In this document: piece after piece, positions 55,835 through 64,000 of the stretch | Layout of the letters: every line of letters starts with the position of its first letter | How positions within the stretch are numbered: position 1 is the stretch's first letter | Assembly: GCF_016802725.1 (NCBI RefSeq) | Contig: NC_052679.1 | Location: 11,008,138 to 11,072,137, forward strand | Reading direction: 5' to 3' | Source: Solenopsis invicta | Lineage: Eukaryota; Arthropoda; Insecta; Hymenoptera; Formicidae | Length of the DNA stretch: 64,000 nt | Program-made: the position numbers and the translations under genes | The notes under the pieces: generated by a model | Told to the model about the DNA's origin: nothing | The model's database searches: none | What the model saw: the letters and a program-made list of their open reading frames with translations, nothing else

Positions 55835-55965
55835 GTGTTTAAGTTAATTGATTCTTGAGGACGTCCGTATTTTTCTTGGGTCTTTAATCTGTCTTTTAAA
55901 AAAATAATCTTTTTCAAGAGTTTTTCCTTCCGTTTACACAATTGTATTATTTCTTCATTTTCCAT
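55835..55965 (-). CDS. First coding exon of the CENP-P-like gene
   Basis: ATG at 55965 begins MENEEIIQLCKRKEKLLKKI, followed by IFLKDRLKTQEKYGRPQES and INLN. It is 43 codons plus two bases, ending at a GTAATT donor. The charged heptad-like segment should form a coiled coil, as expected at the N terminus of CENP-P/CENP-O-type kinetochore proteins. The gene reads toward the left. Together with exons at 55.5, 21.9 and 9.9 kb it spans 46 kb. The opposite-strand RBM22 starts 4.5 kb away, with only transposons between. The family name is tentative. Confidence 0.72.
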
Positions 55966-56150
55966 TTGTCATTTGTTTATGTTACTGTATAGGTCGGTTT
56001 TATCGATTTTGGTAATTGTTAAGAATACCTACTGCACCCCCGATTTTAACGAAATTAGTCTCATTCGACGCGTTTTCACTCAAAATAAACAAATCTGGCA
56101 GAAAAAAGTGTCTCTCTGTCCCGCGAACCGACCGTTTGTTTTCTGTTCCT

Positions 56151-56281
56151 AGGCTTGTTTTCTATTCCTGCACTAGACTGCACTGGAATGTTCCTTCTTG
56201 TTTTCACTAACTTTCAAATATATATCTATTTCACTTTAAGTGCACACTAATTCAGGGAGTTCAGGAACAGAAAACAAACGG
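56151..56281. mobile_element. AGG-end MITE, copy 4
   Basis: AGGCTTG to AACGG. The flanks CCT and CAT differ by one base. A 19-bp stub of the opposite end (CCGTTTGTTTTCTGTTCCT) abuts its left side, so this copy landed at or replaced the edge of another copy. Confidence 0.85.
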
Positions 56282-56323
56282 CATGTTGGTTCACAGCCGT
56301 GCTATAATTTATGCAGACTATTA

Positions 56324-56483
56324 AGCCCGTATCAGACTACGCATTAAAGATTGAGATTGAAGATTAAAAATTGAAATTTGACCAATCAAAACAAGGACAT
56401 TTTAACTCCTTTTATTTGGATTGGCCAAAGCTCAATCTTTAATCTTCAATCTTCAATTTTTAATGCATAGTCTGATACGGGCT
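56324..56483. mobile_element. Harbinger-like MITE (TTA target duplication)
   Basis: AGCCCGTATCAGACTACGC and its inverse, flanked by TTA at 56321-56323 and 56484-56486. Confidence 0.9.
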
Positions 56484-56539
56484 TTAGCAGTTCATATTTA
56501 TATAGTCTAATGCCCGTTTCCTCCAATGTGGTTCAACTT

Positions 56540-56701
56540 ATAGCGTTTTTCATTGGGAAAACTAGTGCGCACTGAGTGTGCACTCGCCGCTGGTAATTGG
56601 ACGTTTCGGTTCGCGCGATGACGGTGCCAACGGAAACGCCCAATTATCTGCAGCAAGTGCACACTCAGTGCGCACTAGTTTCCCAATGAAAAACGCTATT
56701 A
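56540..56701. mobile_element. Harbinger-like hairpin MITE (TTA), second copy
   Basis: Same family as 309-459. TAGCGTTTTTCATTGGG ends, flanked by TTA. The opposite arm of the host element (GAACTCTGAGTTGAACC near 59396) shows the uninterrupted site. Confidence 0.88.
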
Positions 56702-56869
56702 GAGTTCATGTGAACTTCGTTCAATTTTGAACGCAGTTTAATTTTCGGTCAACTTATTTTGCTTTCCTTCAACTTTACCTTCGTTCCGATCAACTGAATG
56801 TGCATACACTTCGTGCGTGTTAACTCAAATCAAATTTGTGTGAAGTAATGTAATTGGTGCACAGCTAAT

Positions 56870-57000
56870 AGGCTTGTTTTCTGTTCCTGCACTAGACTGC
56901 ACTGGAACGTTCCTTCTTGTTTTCGCTAACTTTGAAACATCTATCTATTTCATTTTAAGTGTACACTTATTTAGAGAGTTCAGGAACAGAAAACAAACGG
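56870..57000. mobile_element. AGG-end MITE, copy 5 (target duplication AAT, empty site preserved)
   Basis: Flanked by AAT at 56867-56869 and 57001-57003. The other arm of the host palindrome reads CAATCATTAGCTGTGC near 57967, the uninterrupted inverse with a single ATT. This directly proves a 3-bp duplication. Confidence 0.95.
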
Positions 57001-57228
57001 AATGATTGTGACGGAAAAAGAGAAAAGTTGGGCAAAGTTGGGTAACTGGAATTGAAACCGCGGCGGCATAGGTAACGAACTCCGGAAAAAATCTGGACGG
57101 CAATAAGTTTTGAGGTAATTAAGTAAAAAAGTTGAAAAATATTTAAATAATCTTTAATATTGTGAAATATTAAAAATAAAAATTAATGATATTAAAGATA
57201 AATATTAAAGATATTTTATTTTGTCTAA

Positions 57229-57369
57229 TGCCCGTTTCCTCCAACGTGGTTCAAAATTTGAACCCAGTTTAAACTCCGATCAACGACATTTTGCGTTCCA
57301 CCAAGTTTTTACTGAAGATTCAAATGAGTTAAACGGCGTTCACTCTGAACGCCCATTTTTGGCCGGTTA
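57229..57369. mobile_element. Second Harbinger left end inside the loop
   Basis: TAA then TGCCCGTTTCCTCCAACGTG repeats the outer element's end at its interior, followed by GGTTCAAAATTTGAACCCAG. This suggests a rearranged or self-inserted element. Confidence 0.75.
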
Positions 57370-57525
57370 AGGGCCACTTTCACCAACGCCGATTAACTTA
57401 ATCGCTGATTAGTCTATCGGAATTGACCATTCGTATTTGTCGTTAAGTAAAAACGACAAATGCGATTAGTCAATTCCGATAGACTAATCAGCGATTAAGT
57501 TAATCGGCGTTGGTGAAAGTGGCCC
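57370..57525. mobile_element. Near-perfect hairpin MITE
   Basis: AGGGCCACTTTCACCAACGC and its inverse close a stem of about 70 bp on each side, including TTAATCGCTGATTAGTCTAT. Only the tip around GTCGTTAAGTAAAAACGAC is unpaired. Confidence 0.9.
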
Positions 57526-57636
57526 TGATTGGTTTGATCAGCGTTTAAGCAGAAGACAACGCAAAACGCTGACATTTGAGATTGTTTGAAGTTATGCATA
57601 TTGTCATATGTATTTATTCTTAGTTTTGAAGTCATT

Positions 57637-57759
57637 ATGGCATATAATATTTCATCATCATTTGATGATGAAGATATAATAAGATATATAAATAAGAGAC
57701 CCAAAAGATTTAAATTACGTATGAATTATTTCGAGAATTTAGACGAACTAAAATTTAAA
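57637..57759 (+). pseudogene. HARBI1-like transposase N-terminal relic
   Basis: Reads MAYNISSSFDDEDIIRYINK, then RPKRFKLRMNYFENLDELKF. A basic arginine-lysine stretch followed by NYFE(x)LDELEF is typical of the N terminus of PIF/Harbinger nucleases (HARBI1-like) in insects. After about 41 residues it dissolves into AT-rich arm sequence. It fits the TAA target duplication of the host element. Confidence 0.7.
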
Positions 57760-58239
57760 ATATCTTTAATATTTATCTTTAATATCTTTAATTTTTATCT
57801 TTAATATTTCACAATATTAAAGATTATTTAAATATTTTTCAACTTTTTTACTTAATTACCTCAAAACTTATTGCCGTCCAGATTTTTTTCGGAGTTCGTT
57901 ACCTATGCCGCCGCGGTTTCAATACCAGTTATCCAACCTTGCCCAACCTTTCTCTCTTTCCGTCACAATCATTAGCTGTGCACCAATCACATTACTTGAC
58001 ACAAATTTGATTTGAGTTAACACGCACGAAGTGTATGTGTACAGTCGTGAGCTAAAAGGTTGTAACACATTTTCTTTGATGATTTTTAGAATGGCTGTGT
58101 TCCGATATAACTGCCAGTACTGGCAGTGGTGAAAAATCCGTTCCGTTATGGTACGCAGCGCACTGCGACAGCATCTAGTAACATCAATGACGTCATGAAT
58201 GGTAGCCATATTGCCACTGTGACTACTGCAGCTTCCAAG

Positions 58240-58337
58240 GGCTGTGTTCCGATATTAACTGCCAGTACTGAAAATGTATAGTATATGTGACGTGAACTAT
58301 AAATTTTCAGTACTGCCAGTAAAAACGGAACACAGCC
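58240..58337. mobile_element. GGCTGTGTTCC-type MITE, short form (target duplication AAG)
   Basis: 98 bp, flanked by AAG at 58237-58239 and 58338-58340; nested in the long form. Confidence 0.9.
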
Positions 58338-58372
58338 AAGGTGAGGTAGCTACAGTGCAATATGGCTACTAT

Positions 58373-58470
58373 GGCTGTGTTCCGTTTTTACTGGCAGTAC
58401 TGAAAATTTATAGTTCATGTCACATATACTATACATTTTCAGTACTGGCAGTTAATATCGGAACACAGCT
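58373..58470. mobile_element. GGCTGTGTTCC-type MITE, short form, opposite orientation (target duplication TAT)
   Basis: 98 bp, almost the exact inverse of 58240-58337, flanked by TAT at 58370-58372 and 58471-58473. Confidence 0.9.
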
Positions 58471-58738
58471 TATGCTGTTCCGAAATACGATGCTATAGCA
58501 GTGCTGGCAGTAATGCAGTAATATTGGAACAGTTGTGACAGTGTACTGTCATGACGTCACATTTACTGCACTGCCAGTAAAAACGGAACACAGCCAATGT
58601 AGACTTGCTTATCGATCGGCGAACGTAATTGGTTGGATCCACAGGTAAGAACCAATTAGGTTTGCCGTTCGAGGAGCAAATCTACATTCCAAAAACCATC
58701 GAAGAAAATGTGTTGCAACCTTTTAGCTTACGACTGTA

Positions 58739-58927
58739 CAGTCGTGTTCATTATAGTTGCGACACTTTTTCTTTGATGGTTTTTGGAATGTAGCCTTGCT
58801 CATTGAGCTGCGAACGTAATTGGCTGGATCCACAAGTAAGAAACAATCATGTCCTCAGCTCTCGTTATAGTTGCGCGTTCAGAAACGCATCTAAGAAAAA
58901 GTGTCGCAACTATAATGAACACAACTG
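58739..58927. mobile_element. TA-flanked MITE, family B, copy 4
   Basis: CAGTCGTGTTCATTATAG to CACAACTG, sharing TA with the family C element on the left and the family A element on the right. Confidence 0.9.
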
Positions 58928-58929
58928 TA

Positions 58930-59300
58930 CACCCAAGGACTTTGATTCTGTCCATGGGGAAATTTTCCAAACTGAGAAGTCACCACTTTCTACATTCTTG
59001 CAGTTCATGATTAATGAAACGACTAGAGCTTAAGGGCCTCGCACATGAAATGCATAACAGAGCATAAGCGTAGCATAAGGCCTCTGGACTAATGGGAATC
59101 TTATGTAAATCAATATGGCGACTTTATGCTGGATACTCATTGGTCTATCGGTCTTATATTGTGCTTATGTTATGTTATGTATTTCATGTGCGAGGCCCTT
59201 TATTGGTCGTTACGTTGATCATGAACTGTAAGCATGTAGAAAGATAGCGACTTCTCAGTTTGGAAAATTTCTCCATGGACAGAATCAAAGTCCTTGGGTG
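58930..59300. mobile_element. TA-flanked MITE, family A, copy 3, split by a Harbinger-like MITE
   Basis: CACCCAAGGACTTTG to CAAAGTCCTTGGGTG with TA on both sides. Interrupted at 59033-59199. Confidence 0.93.
59033..59199. mobile_element. Harbinger-like MITE AGGGCCTCGCAC, copy 1 (TTA)
   Basis: AGGGCCTCGCACATG to CATGTGCGAGGCCCT, flanked by TTA at 59030-59032 and 59200-59202. The empty site AGAGCTTATTGG is preserved in the family A copy at 1-171 (around 67-78). Confidence 0.95.
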
Positions 59301-59434
59301 TACGTTCAGTTGATTGGAACAAAGGTAAAGTTGAAGGAAAGCAAAACGAGTTGACCGAAGATTAAACTGCGTTCAAAATTGAACAAAGATCACATGAACT
59401 CTGAGTTGAACCACATTGGAGGAAACGGGCATAA

Positions 59435-59601
59435 AGGGCCTCGCACATGAAATGCATAACGTAACATAAGCACAACATAAGAGCGACGGACCAATGAAAA
59501 TGCTATGTAAATCAATATGGCGACTTTATGTTAGATGCTCATTGGCCCATCGGTCTTATGTTGTGCATATGTTATGTTATGCATTGCATGTGCGAGGCCC
59601 T
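59435..59601. mobile_element. Harbinger-like MITE AGGGCCTCGCAC, copy 2
   Basis: Same family. Preceded by the TAA that ends the host Harbinger element and followed by CAA. Nearly abuts copy 3. Confidence 0.9.
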
Positions 59602-59604
59602 CAA

Positions 59605-59770
59605 AGGCCTCGCACATGAAATGCATAACAGAGCATAAGCGTAGCATAAGGCCTCTGGACCAATAAAAATGTTATGTAAATCAATATGGCGACTTTATGT
59701 TGGATGTTCATTGGTCCATCGGTCTTATGTTGTGCTTATGTTATGTTATGCATTTCATGTGCGAGGCCCT
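59605..59770. mobile_element. Harbinger-like MITE AGGGCCTCGCAC, copy 3
   Basis: AGGCCTCGCACATGAAATGC to GTGCGAGGCCCT, followed by TTA. Separated from copy 2 by only CAA. Confidence 0.9.
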
Positions 59771-59881
59771 TTAGACTTGCAGTAGAGTCCTATATAAAGA
59801 GAGAAGCGACATCAAACCCCCACCACAACCTTCAGTATCCAATTGAGTCCTCCACCGCCATTTTGGGACCGCTCTAACGTT

Positions 59882-60146
59882 AGGCCTGTTCGTGTTGCTG
59901 CCCTTTTTGAATTAATTTCTTTGTCGTCTCTCTCTTTCTTACGATCGAATATATAGGCTTGTTTTCTATTCCTGCACTAGACTGCACTGGAACATTCTTT
60001 CTTGCTTTCACTAACTTTCAAATATATATCTATTTTATTTTAAGTGTACACTAATTCAGGGAGTTCAGGAACAGAAAACAAACGGTATATTTATTTCATC
60101 TCGAGTGCAAAAATTTTTGGGGATTTCAAGCAACTCGAACAGACCT
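59882..60146. mobile_element. AGGCCTGTTCG-type MITE (target duplication GTT)
   Basis: AGGCCTGTTCGTGTTGC to CAAGCAACTCGAACAGACCT, flanked by GTT (59879-59881, 60147-60149). Without the nested insert, the core reads TATTTCATCTCGAGTGCAAA, like the core of the AGGCTTG family. Confidence 0.85.
59955..60085. mobile_element. AGG-end MITE, copy 6 (target duplication TAT)
   Basis: AGGCTTG to AACGG, flanked by TAT (59952-59954, 60086-60088); nested in 59882-60146. Confidence 0.92.
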
Positions 60147-60433
60147 GTTATCAAACACCATTCGTATCATTCTGCAAACAGCTGTGGTCACAATATGGCT
60201 GCTCGCTTAGCCAATCAAGTATTAATCAGATTACCAATCAGAGCTTCGGACATCAATGTCGCTTCTCTCTTTATATAGGACTCTACTGGTAGAGCTTTCA
60301 TTTCTCATAGTATATGTTCTGTGGGCTGTGCGCTGTGCGTAGCTCAGTAGTCAGTAGTTGTTCTATTGATGTGCAAATGGCGGAAATGTTATGTTTTAAT
60401 TTCTTCTGTACGTTATAAGATAAACTACACGCA

Positions 60434-60487
60434 ATGGCGACATCAAAGACTACCAACACATATAACAGACAAAATTGGGAGGATGCG
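60434..60487 (+). CDS. RBM22: RBM22 exon 1 (coding part)
   Basis: ATG at 60434 starts MATSKTTNTYNRQNWEDA, 18 codons, ending exactly at a GTGAGT donor. The motif NTYNRQNWEDA is the invariant start of RBM22 (Cwc2/ECM2 relative), an essential nuclear splicing factor. It contacts the catalytic U6 RNA in the activated spliceosome through a zinc finger and RRM, which lie in later exons outside the window. The upstream 5' UTR is short; a transposon ends about 140 bp before the start codon. Confidence 0.96.
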
Positions 60488-60575
60488 GTGAGTTAAAAAA
60501 AAAAGTTTTTAAGTACATTATTATTTTTTAATGAGAATACATTTCTATCTGATTACCTTTTAATTCTTGTCATAG
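60488..60575 (+). other. RBM22 intron 1 (88 bp)
   Basis: GTGAGT donor, pyrimidine-rich end and CATAG acceptor; phase 0. Confidence 0.95.
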
Positions 60576-60629
60576 GAATTCCCGATATTGTGTCAGACGT
60601 GTTTAGGAGACAATCCATACATTCGTATG
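60576..60629 (+). CDS. RBM22: RBM22 exon 2
   Basis: 18 codons in phase 0: EFPILCQTCLGDNPYIRM, then a GTAAGT donor at 60630. CQTC supplies the first cysteine pair of the N-terminal zinc-binding region. The next exon is beyond the window, so intron 2 is at least 3.37 kb and contains two MITEs, a mariner and a further hairpin element. Confidence 0.96.
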
Positions 60630-60870
60630 GTAAGTAATTCAGTGATTGCCACATTGATTTATTTAACTGTCTTATTACAGAGTAGTGTCATATCGGTTGA
60701 ATTGTTGTCTAAATTAATAGCTGAATAATGTAACAAATCTAACAAAATTGTGCATATCTGCGATTTCTTATGGTGATGGCAATTTTTGCCAGCTGTTCCC
60801 TTTCAACGATTTATATACTAATTATCAAATATGTCAACATTAAAGTAATGCAGACAAGAATGTTTACATT

Positions 60871-60968
60871 GGCTGCATTCCAAAATTCACTGTCAGTATT
60901 AAAAAATTTATAATGTATGTAACAAACCATAGATTTTCAGTACTGACAGTGTATATCGGAATGTAATT
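60871..60968. mobile_element. GGCTGTGTTCC-type MITE in RBM22 intron 2 (target duplication ATT)
   Basis: GGCTGCATTCCAAAATTCAC to a degraded right end GGAATGTAATT, flanked by ATT (60868-60870, 60969-60971). Confidence 0.78.
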
Positions 60969-61267
60969 ATTGCTAGTAGTTTGAGAGCAAGATGGCAATG
61001 TTAAGATTACTTTACGTTGTGAGTGGGAACAGCATTATATAAACCAATAAATTTGTAGCAACAGTTTTACCATGAATTCTGATGATTTCACGATTTAAAA
61101 TCAAATACCAGAGAGAATTGCAGACATGTGACTGATAAGTTGTTATTCAAAATTGTCACATAAGACTTTACATGAATCCTGTATAGCAATCAAAATGTAC
61201 CATCACTTTTTTGCGAGTTTTGGTGAGAGGTTAACCATTTTGATATCTACCTGACATTATGTCAACC

Positions 61268-61389
61268 AGACCTGTTTGTGTTGCTTGTATTTTTTATACT
61301 TAGAATTTTTGCTTTTCAATGTCTGAATATTTATCTCATTTTAAGTGCAAATTTTTTTTTGAGATTTTAAGCAGTTTGAACAGATTTTA
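61268..61389. mobile_element. AGGCCTGTTCG-type MITE in RBM22 intron 2
   Basis: AGACCTGTTTGTGTTGC to GCAGTTTGAACAGA, with internal ATTTATCTCATTTTAAGTGC. No clean target duplication. Confidence 0.72.
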
Positions 61390-62322
61390 TATTATATCTA
61401 ATAAAGCAGAGTACTGATTTTTAATTTTTGATTGATTGTGAATATAACATGAGTAGATAAAAATAGTATATATTATGTATTTTGTGTAAAATTTATTTTA
61501 TTTTAGGTTCGGTATTTTAATCAAAATTTGCACTTGAGTGTTACAGTTAAACTGTTTTATTTATAATTTTAGTGTGTGTAGATTAGTAAAACTTCTATAT
61601 TTAAACAAATGCACTTAAAAACTCATGTATTATTCTCTATATTTTTCCTGTTCATGTTAGAATAAGAAATTATTTTTAAACTGTATTGAATTTGTGAAAA
61701 AGTCCAACTAGATTGTATCAAGGTTGTAATACAATCTACTAGAAGCTCTATCAATAACTGACTCATGTTATGTATAATATAAATCTTATTGTAAAAATAT
61801 CAATTTATTAACATTTGCAAACTTGGTTATTATGATTCTGATGACATATGTTAAGCTTGCAAGCAACATGACAGCAATGAAATAAACACATAGTCTGGGT
61901 AGTAATGAGAATGATGATATATTTGGTAATATTTTTTTTTAATTCTTTATATAATTTTTCAGAATTTTTATATATTGTAAAACTTAACAAATTTTTTTAG
62001 ATTTTTTGTACAAATTGAAATTTTTCAGAAAATACTAAGAAAATAATTTGAAAAAATCTAATATTTTTTAACATGATATTTAAAATATTGATATAAGAAT
62101 ATTTTGACCAATATCCATACAGGATAAATGTTGAATCAATATTTTACAAATGTTGAACAATTACAACATTGCGAACATTAAACGTTTTAAATAGATTTAG
62201 TGTTGAAAAAAACATCAAATGTTTGTTAAATTAATGTTTATTGAATGTTCTGTAAATATCGCAATTCAACATTTGGGAACATTGTTCAATATTGATTGAA
62301 CATTTTTCCCTTAGAACATATA
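61390..62322. other. AT-rich RBM22 intron sequence
   Basis: No gene. Recurrent AACATT / AATGTT words near 62130-62300. Confidence 0.6.
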
Positions 62323-63612
62323 TTAGGAGTATAAATAAGTTTCCGCCGTTTTTTATTAAAAATTGGGCATTTATTGTGAAAGAATGGTACCTAATGTTTT
62401 ATTCGAAGTATTGTCCATCGCTAACCACTACTTTTTCCCATCTTTCTGGCAACATACGGATACCGCGTCGGAAGAATGCTTCATCTTTTGAAGCTATCCA
62501 CAAATCGACCCAATTTTTTGTATCTTCATATGATGTGAAGTGTTGCTCAGACAGGCCATGCGCCATCGATCGAAACAGGTAGTAATCAGAAGGAGCAATG
62601 TCTGGTGAATACGGCGGGTGGGGTAAAACTTCCCAATTGAGTGTTTCCAGGTAGGTTTCCAGGAAGGTTTTGACCGGCGCCGCCAACATCTGGACGAGCA
62701 TTATCATGCAGAAGAATAACTTTGTCGTGTCTGGAGTAGTAGTGGGTACGTTTTTCCTTGAGTACTCGGCTCAATCTCATCAATTGTGTTCGGTAGAGAG
62801 CCCCAGTAATGGTTTCATTCGGTTGAGCAACTCATAATACACGACACCAAGCTGATCCCACCAAATACACAACATGAGCTTTTTTCCATGAATGTTCGGC
62901 TTGGCTGTCGATGTTGAAATATGGCCAGGTGGTCCCCATGATTTCTTCTTCTTTGGGTTATCGTAGTGGATCCATTTTTCATCACCAGTGACTATACGAT
63001 GCAAAAAACCCTTTCGTTTATGCCTGACAAGCAGCATTTCACATGTGAAAAATCGGCGTTCAACGTTTCTCGACTTCAATTCATATGGAACCCAGTTTCT
63101 TTGTTTTTGAATCATTCCCAATGATTTTAAACGATGTGAAATTGCTGGTTGAGTCACTCCTAATGTAAGTGCAAGTGCTTCTTGCGTTTGGCACGAATCT
63201 TCATCTAATAATGTTTCCAATTCCGCGTCTTCGTACACTTTCGGCCTTTCGCTACGTTCTTTGTCTTCGACGTTAAATTCACCGTTCTTAAACTTGTGAA
63301 ACCACTCACGCCAACTTCTCTCACTTAAGGCAGCCTCACCATATGCTTCTACAAGCAATCGATGCGCCTCGGCTGCAGATTTCTTCAAATTAAAGAAGTA
63401 AATCAAAAGCTCCCGCAAATAACGCTTATTCGGCTCAAAACTCGACATTTTCGCACGAAAAAAGATATATGATGCTGATACAAAATCGTTAATATTTTAA
63501 AGTTATGTTGTTGCCAGATGTCCAACCTTACGATATAACGTTTTACAACAGACAATTTCAACCATAACATACTAGTGGCGAAATTTTTTGTGAAACTTAT
63601 TTATACTCCTAA
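62323..63612 (-). mobile_element. Mariner, TTAGGAGT family, full length, in RBM22 intron 2
   Basis: TTAGGAGTATAAATAAGTTTC and the inverse are flanked by TA (62321-62322, 63613-63614). Length 1290 bp; inserted antisense to RBM22. Confidence 0.94.
62399..63448 (-). pseudogene. Mariner DD34D transposase with two frameshifts
   Basis: ATG at 63448 (MSSFEPNKRYLRELLIYFFN). The frame is open for about 215 residues through the helix-turn-helix (ALALTLGVTQPAISHRLK) and VTGDEKW (first Asp). A frameshift follows near 62815. The second segment has VILLHDNARPDV (second Asp); a shift near 62690 leads into LNWEVLPHPPYSPDIAPSDY (third Asp) and the C terminus SDGQYFE. No premature stop occurs in the joined reading, so only two small indels inactivate it. 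Confidence 0.93.
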
Positions 63613-63637
63613 TAGACATGGAAGCAGAATAGAAGAC

Positions 63638-63996
63638 TAAAATGTGTCCGGAGGAAGTAAGAAAAAAAATCATAGTTGCCTCTCTCTTGTACTGCTCGAA
63701 AATGCGCATGCGCGCCAATTTGACGCATACAAGCATCGTATCTGTAGATGTAGATATATGTAGATACGTTTGTCTTTTTTACCACATAAAATGCAATATA
63801 AACCCATTGTTTAACTTTTGACAGTTTGCAAAAAAGTACGTTTAACAACTTTGGAACCTTAAAGAATCCTAACCTATTTTCATGGATAAAACCGGCCAAG
63901 CAAACGTAAGCTACACATGCGCACTGTTGAGCAGTTACTCATAAGAGAGAGAGAGGCAACTATGATTTTTTTCTCACTTTCTCTGGACATATTTTT
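63638..63996. mobile_element. Hairpin MITE near the right window edge
   Basis: AAAATGTGTCCGGAGGAAG with AAATCATAGTTGCCTCTCT at the left pairs with AGAGAGGCAACTATGATTT and CTCTGGACATATTTT at the right. It starts 25 bp after the mariner. Confidence 0.8.
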
Positions 63997-64000
63997 CTTT

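Larger units (their letters stand above)
58093..58595. mobile_element. GGCTGTGTTCC-type MITE, long form (target duplication AAT)
   Basis: GGCTGTGTTCCGATATAAC to GGAACACAGCC, flanked by AAT (58090-58092, 58596-58598). It contains two shorter members of its own family. Confidence 0.88.
58042..58736. mobile_element. TA-flanked MITE, family C (CAGTCGTGAGC), with nested MITEs
   Basis: CAGTCGTGAGCTAAAAGG and its inverse, bordered by TA (58040-58041, 58737-58738). The inner sequence AACGTAATTGGTTGGATCC relates it to family B. It is interrupted at 58093-58595. Confidence 0.88.
56511..59431. mobile_element. Harbinger-type palindromic element (TAA target duplication), heavily nested
   Basis: TGCCCGTTTCCTCCAATGTG at the left and its inverse at the right are flanked by TAA (56508-56510, 59432-59434). 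Paired arms include TTTCCTTCAACTTTACCTT versus AAGGTAAAGTTGAAGGAAA and GTGCACAGCTAAT versus ATTAGCTGTGCAC. The loop carries a truncated second left end (57229) and a HARBI1-like coding relic. At least eight later insertions are inside. Confidence 0.9.
59779..60292. mobile_element. Inverted-repeat element directly upstream of RBM22
   Basis: CAGTAGAGTCCTATATAAAG at the left and CTTTATATAGGACTCTACTG at the right are inverse, followed inward by AGAGAAGCGACATC / GATGTCGCTTCTCT. It carries two further nested MITEs. Its right arm ends about 140 bp before the RBM22 start codon and places TATATA-type motifs there. Confidence 0.82.

Overview
This looks like a stretch of an insect nuclear genome, most likely a hymenopteran and plausibly an ant. 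The sequence is AT-rich, has spliceosomal introns, and is packed with mariner/Tc1-type transposons whose TA target duplications can be read directly. Nothing looks bacterial, organellar or viral. The species call is inference.

Host genes. Two divergently transcribed genes are supported. On the plus strand, the first two coding exons of the splicing factor RBM22 lie at 60434-60487 and 60576-60629; the gene runs off the right edge and its second intron fills the last 3.4 kb. On the minus strand, a gene starts at 55965 and ends at 9803. Its identified exons are at 55835-55965, about 55506-55752, 21799-22032 and 9803-9939. Splice sites and reading phase agree wherever two neighbouring exons are known. 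The pieces read like a coiled-coil plus RWD-type kinetochore protein resembling CENP-P (tentative). If the chain is right, a protein of roughly 200-300 residues is spread over 46 kb, and almost all of the window between 10 and 55 kb is transposon-filled intron. One or more middle exons are missing; an exon-like block at 31036-31101 is a candidate.

Mobile DNA by region. 0-6.6 kb: nested MITEs in and around a dead mariner. 6.6-8.9 kb: 5'-truncated LINE with reverse transcriptase and RNase H. 9-12.3 kb: hairpin elements. 12.3-14.15 kb: a near-perfect palindrome with arms of about 450 bp. 14.3-18.6 kb: a foldback-like element bounded by inverted arrays of a 40-bp repeat, holding an LTR-like insertion, a promoter and a truncated ORF. 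18.7-23.6 kb: MITEs, a deleted mariner and a 5S rRNA-like sequence. 23.7-29.5 kb: a long-TIR element enclosing a palindrome with tRNA-like sequences in both arms, a mariner and a transposase relic. 29.6-34.8 kb: a mariner, then an inverted duplication of exon-like sequence split by a MITE and a LINE. 35.9-46.4 kb: a chain of elements joined end to end at TA dinucleotides, including a 4-kb transposon with long TIRs and a broken DD(41)D-type transposase. 46.4-53.2 kb: large palindromes with a TTAA-flanked element and two mariner remnants. 53.2-55.5 kb: AT-rich sequence. 56-60.3 kb: a several-deep MITE nest between the two divergent host genes. 60.3-64 kb: RBM22 5' end, intronic MITEs and a nearly intact mariner.

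Because many elements are inserted inside inverted-repeat arms, the opposite arm often preserves the empty site. Target duplications can therefore be read precisely: TA for mariner-like, TWA for Harbinger-like, TTAA, 9 bp for MULE-like, and a variable 3 bp for two abundant MITE families that I cannot place.
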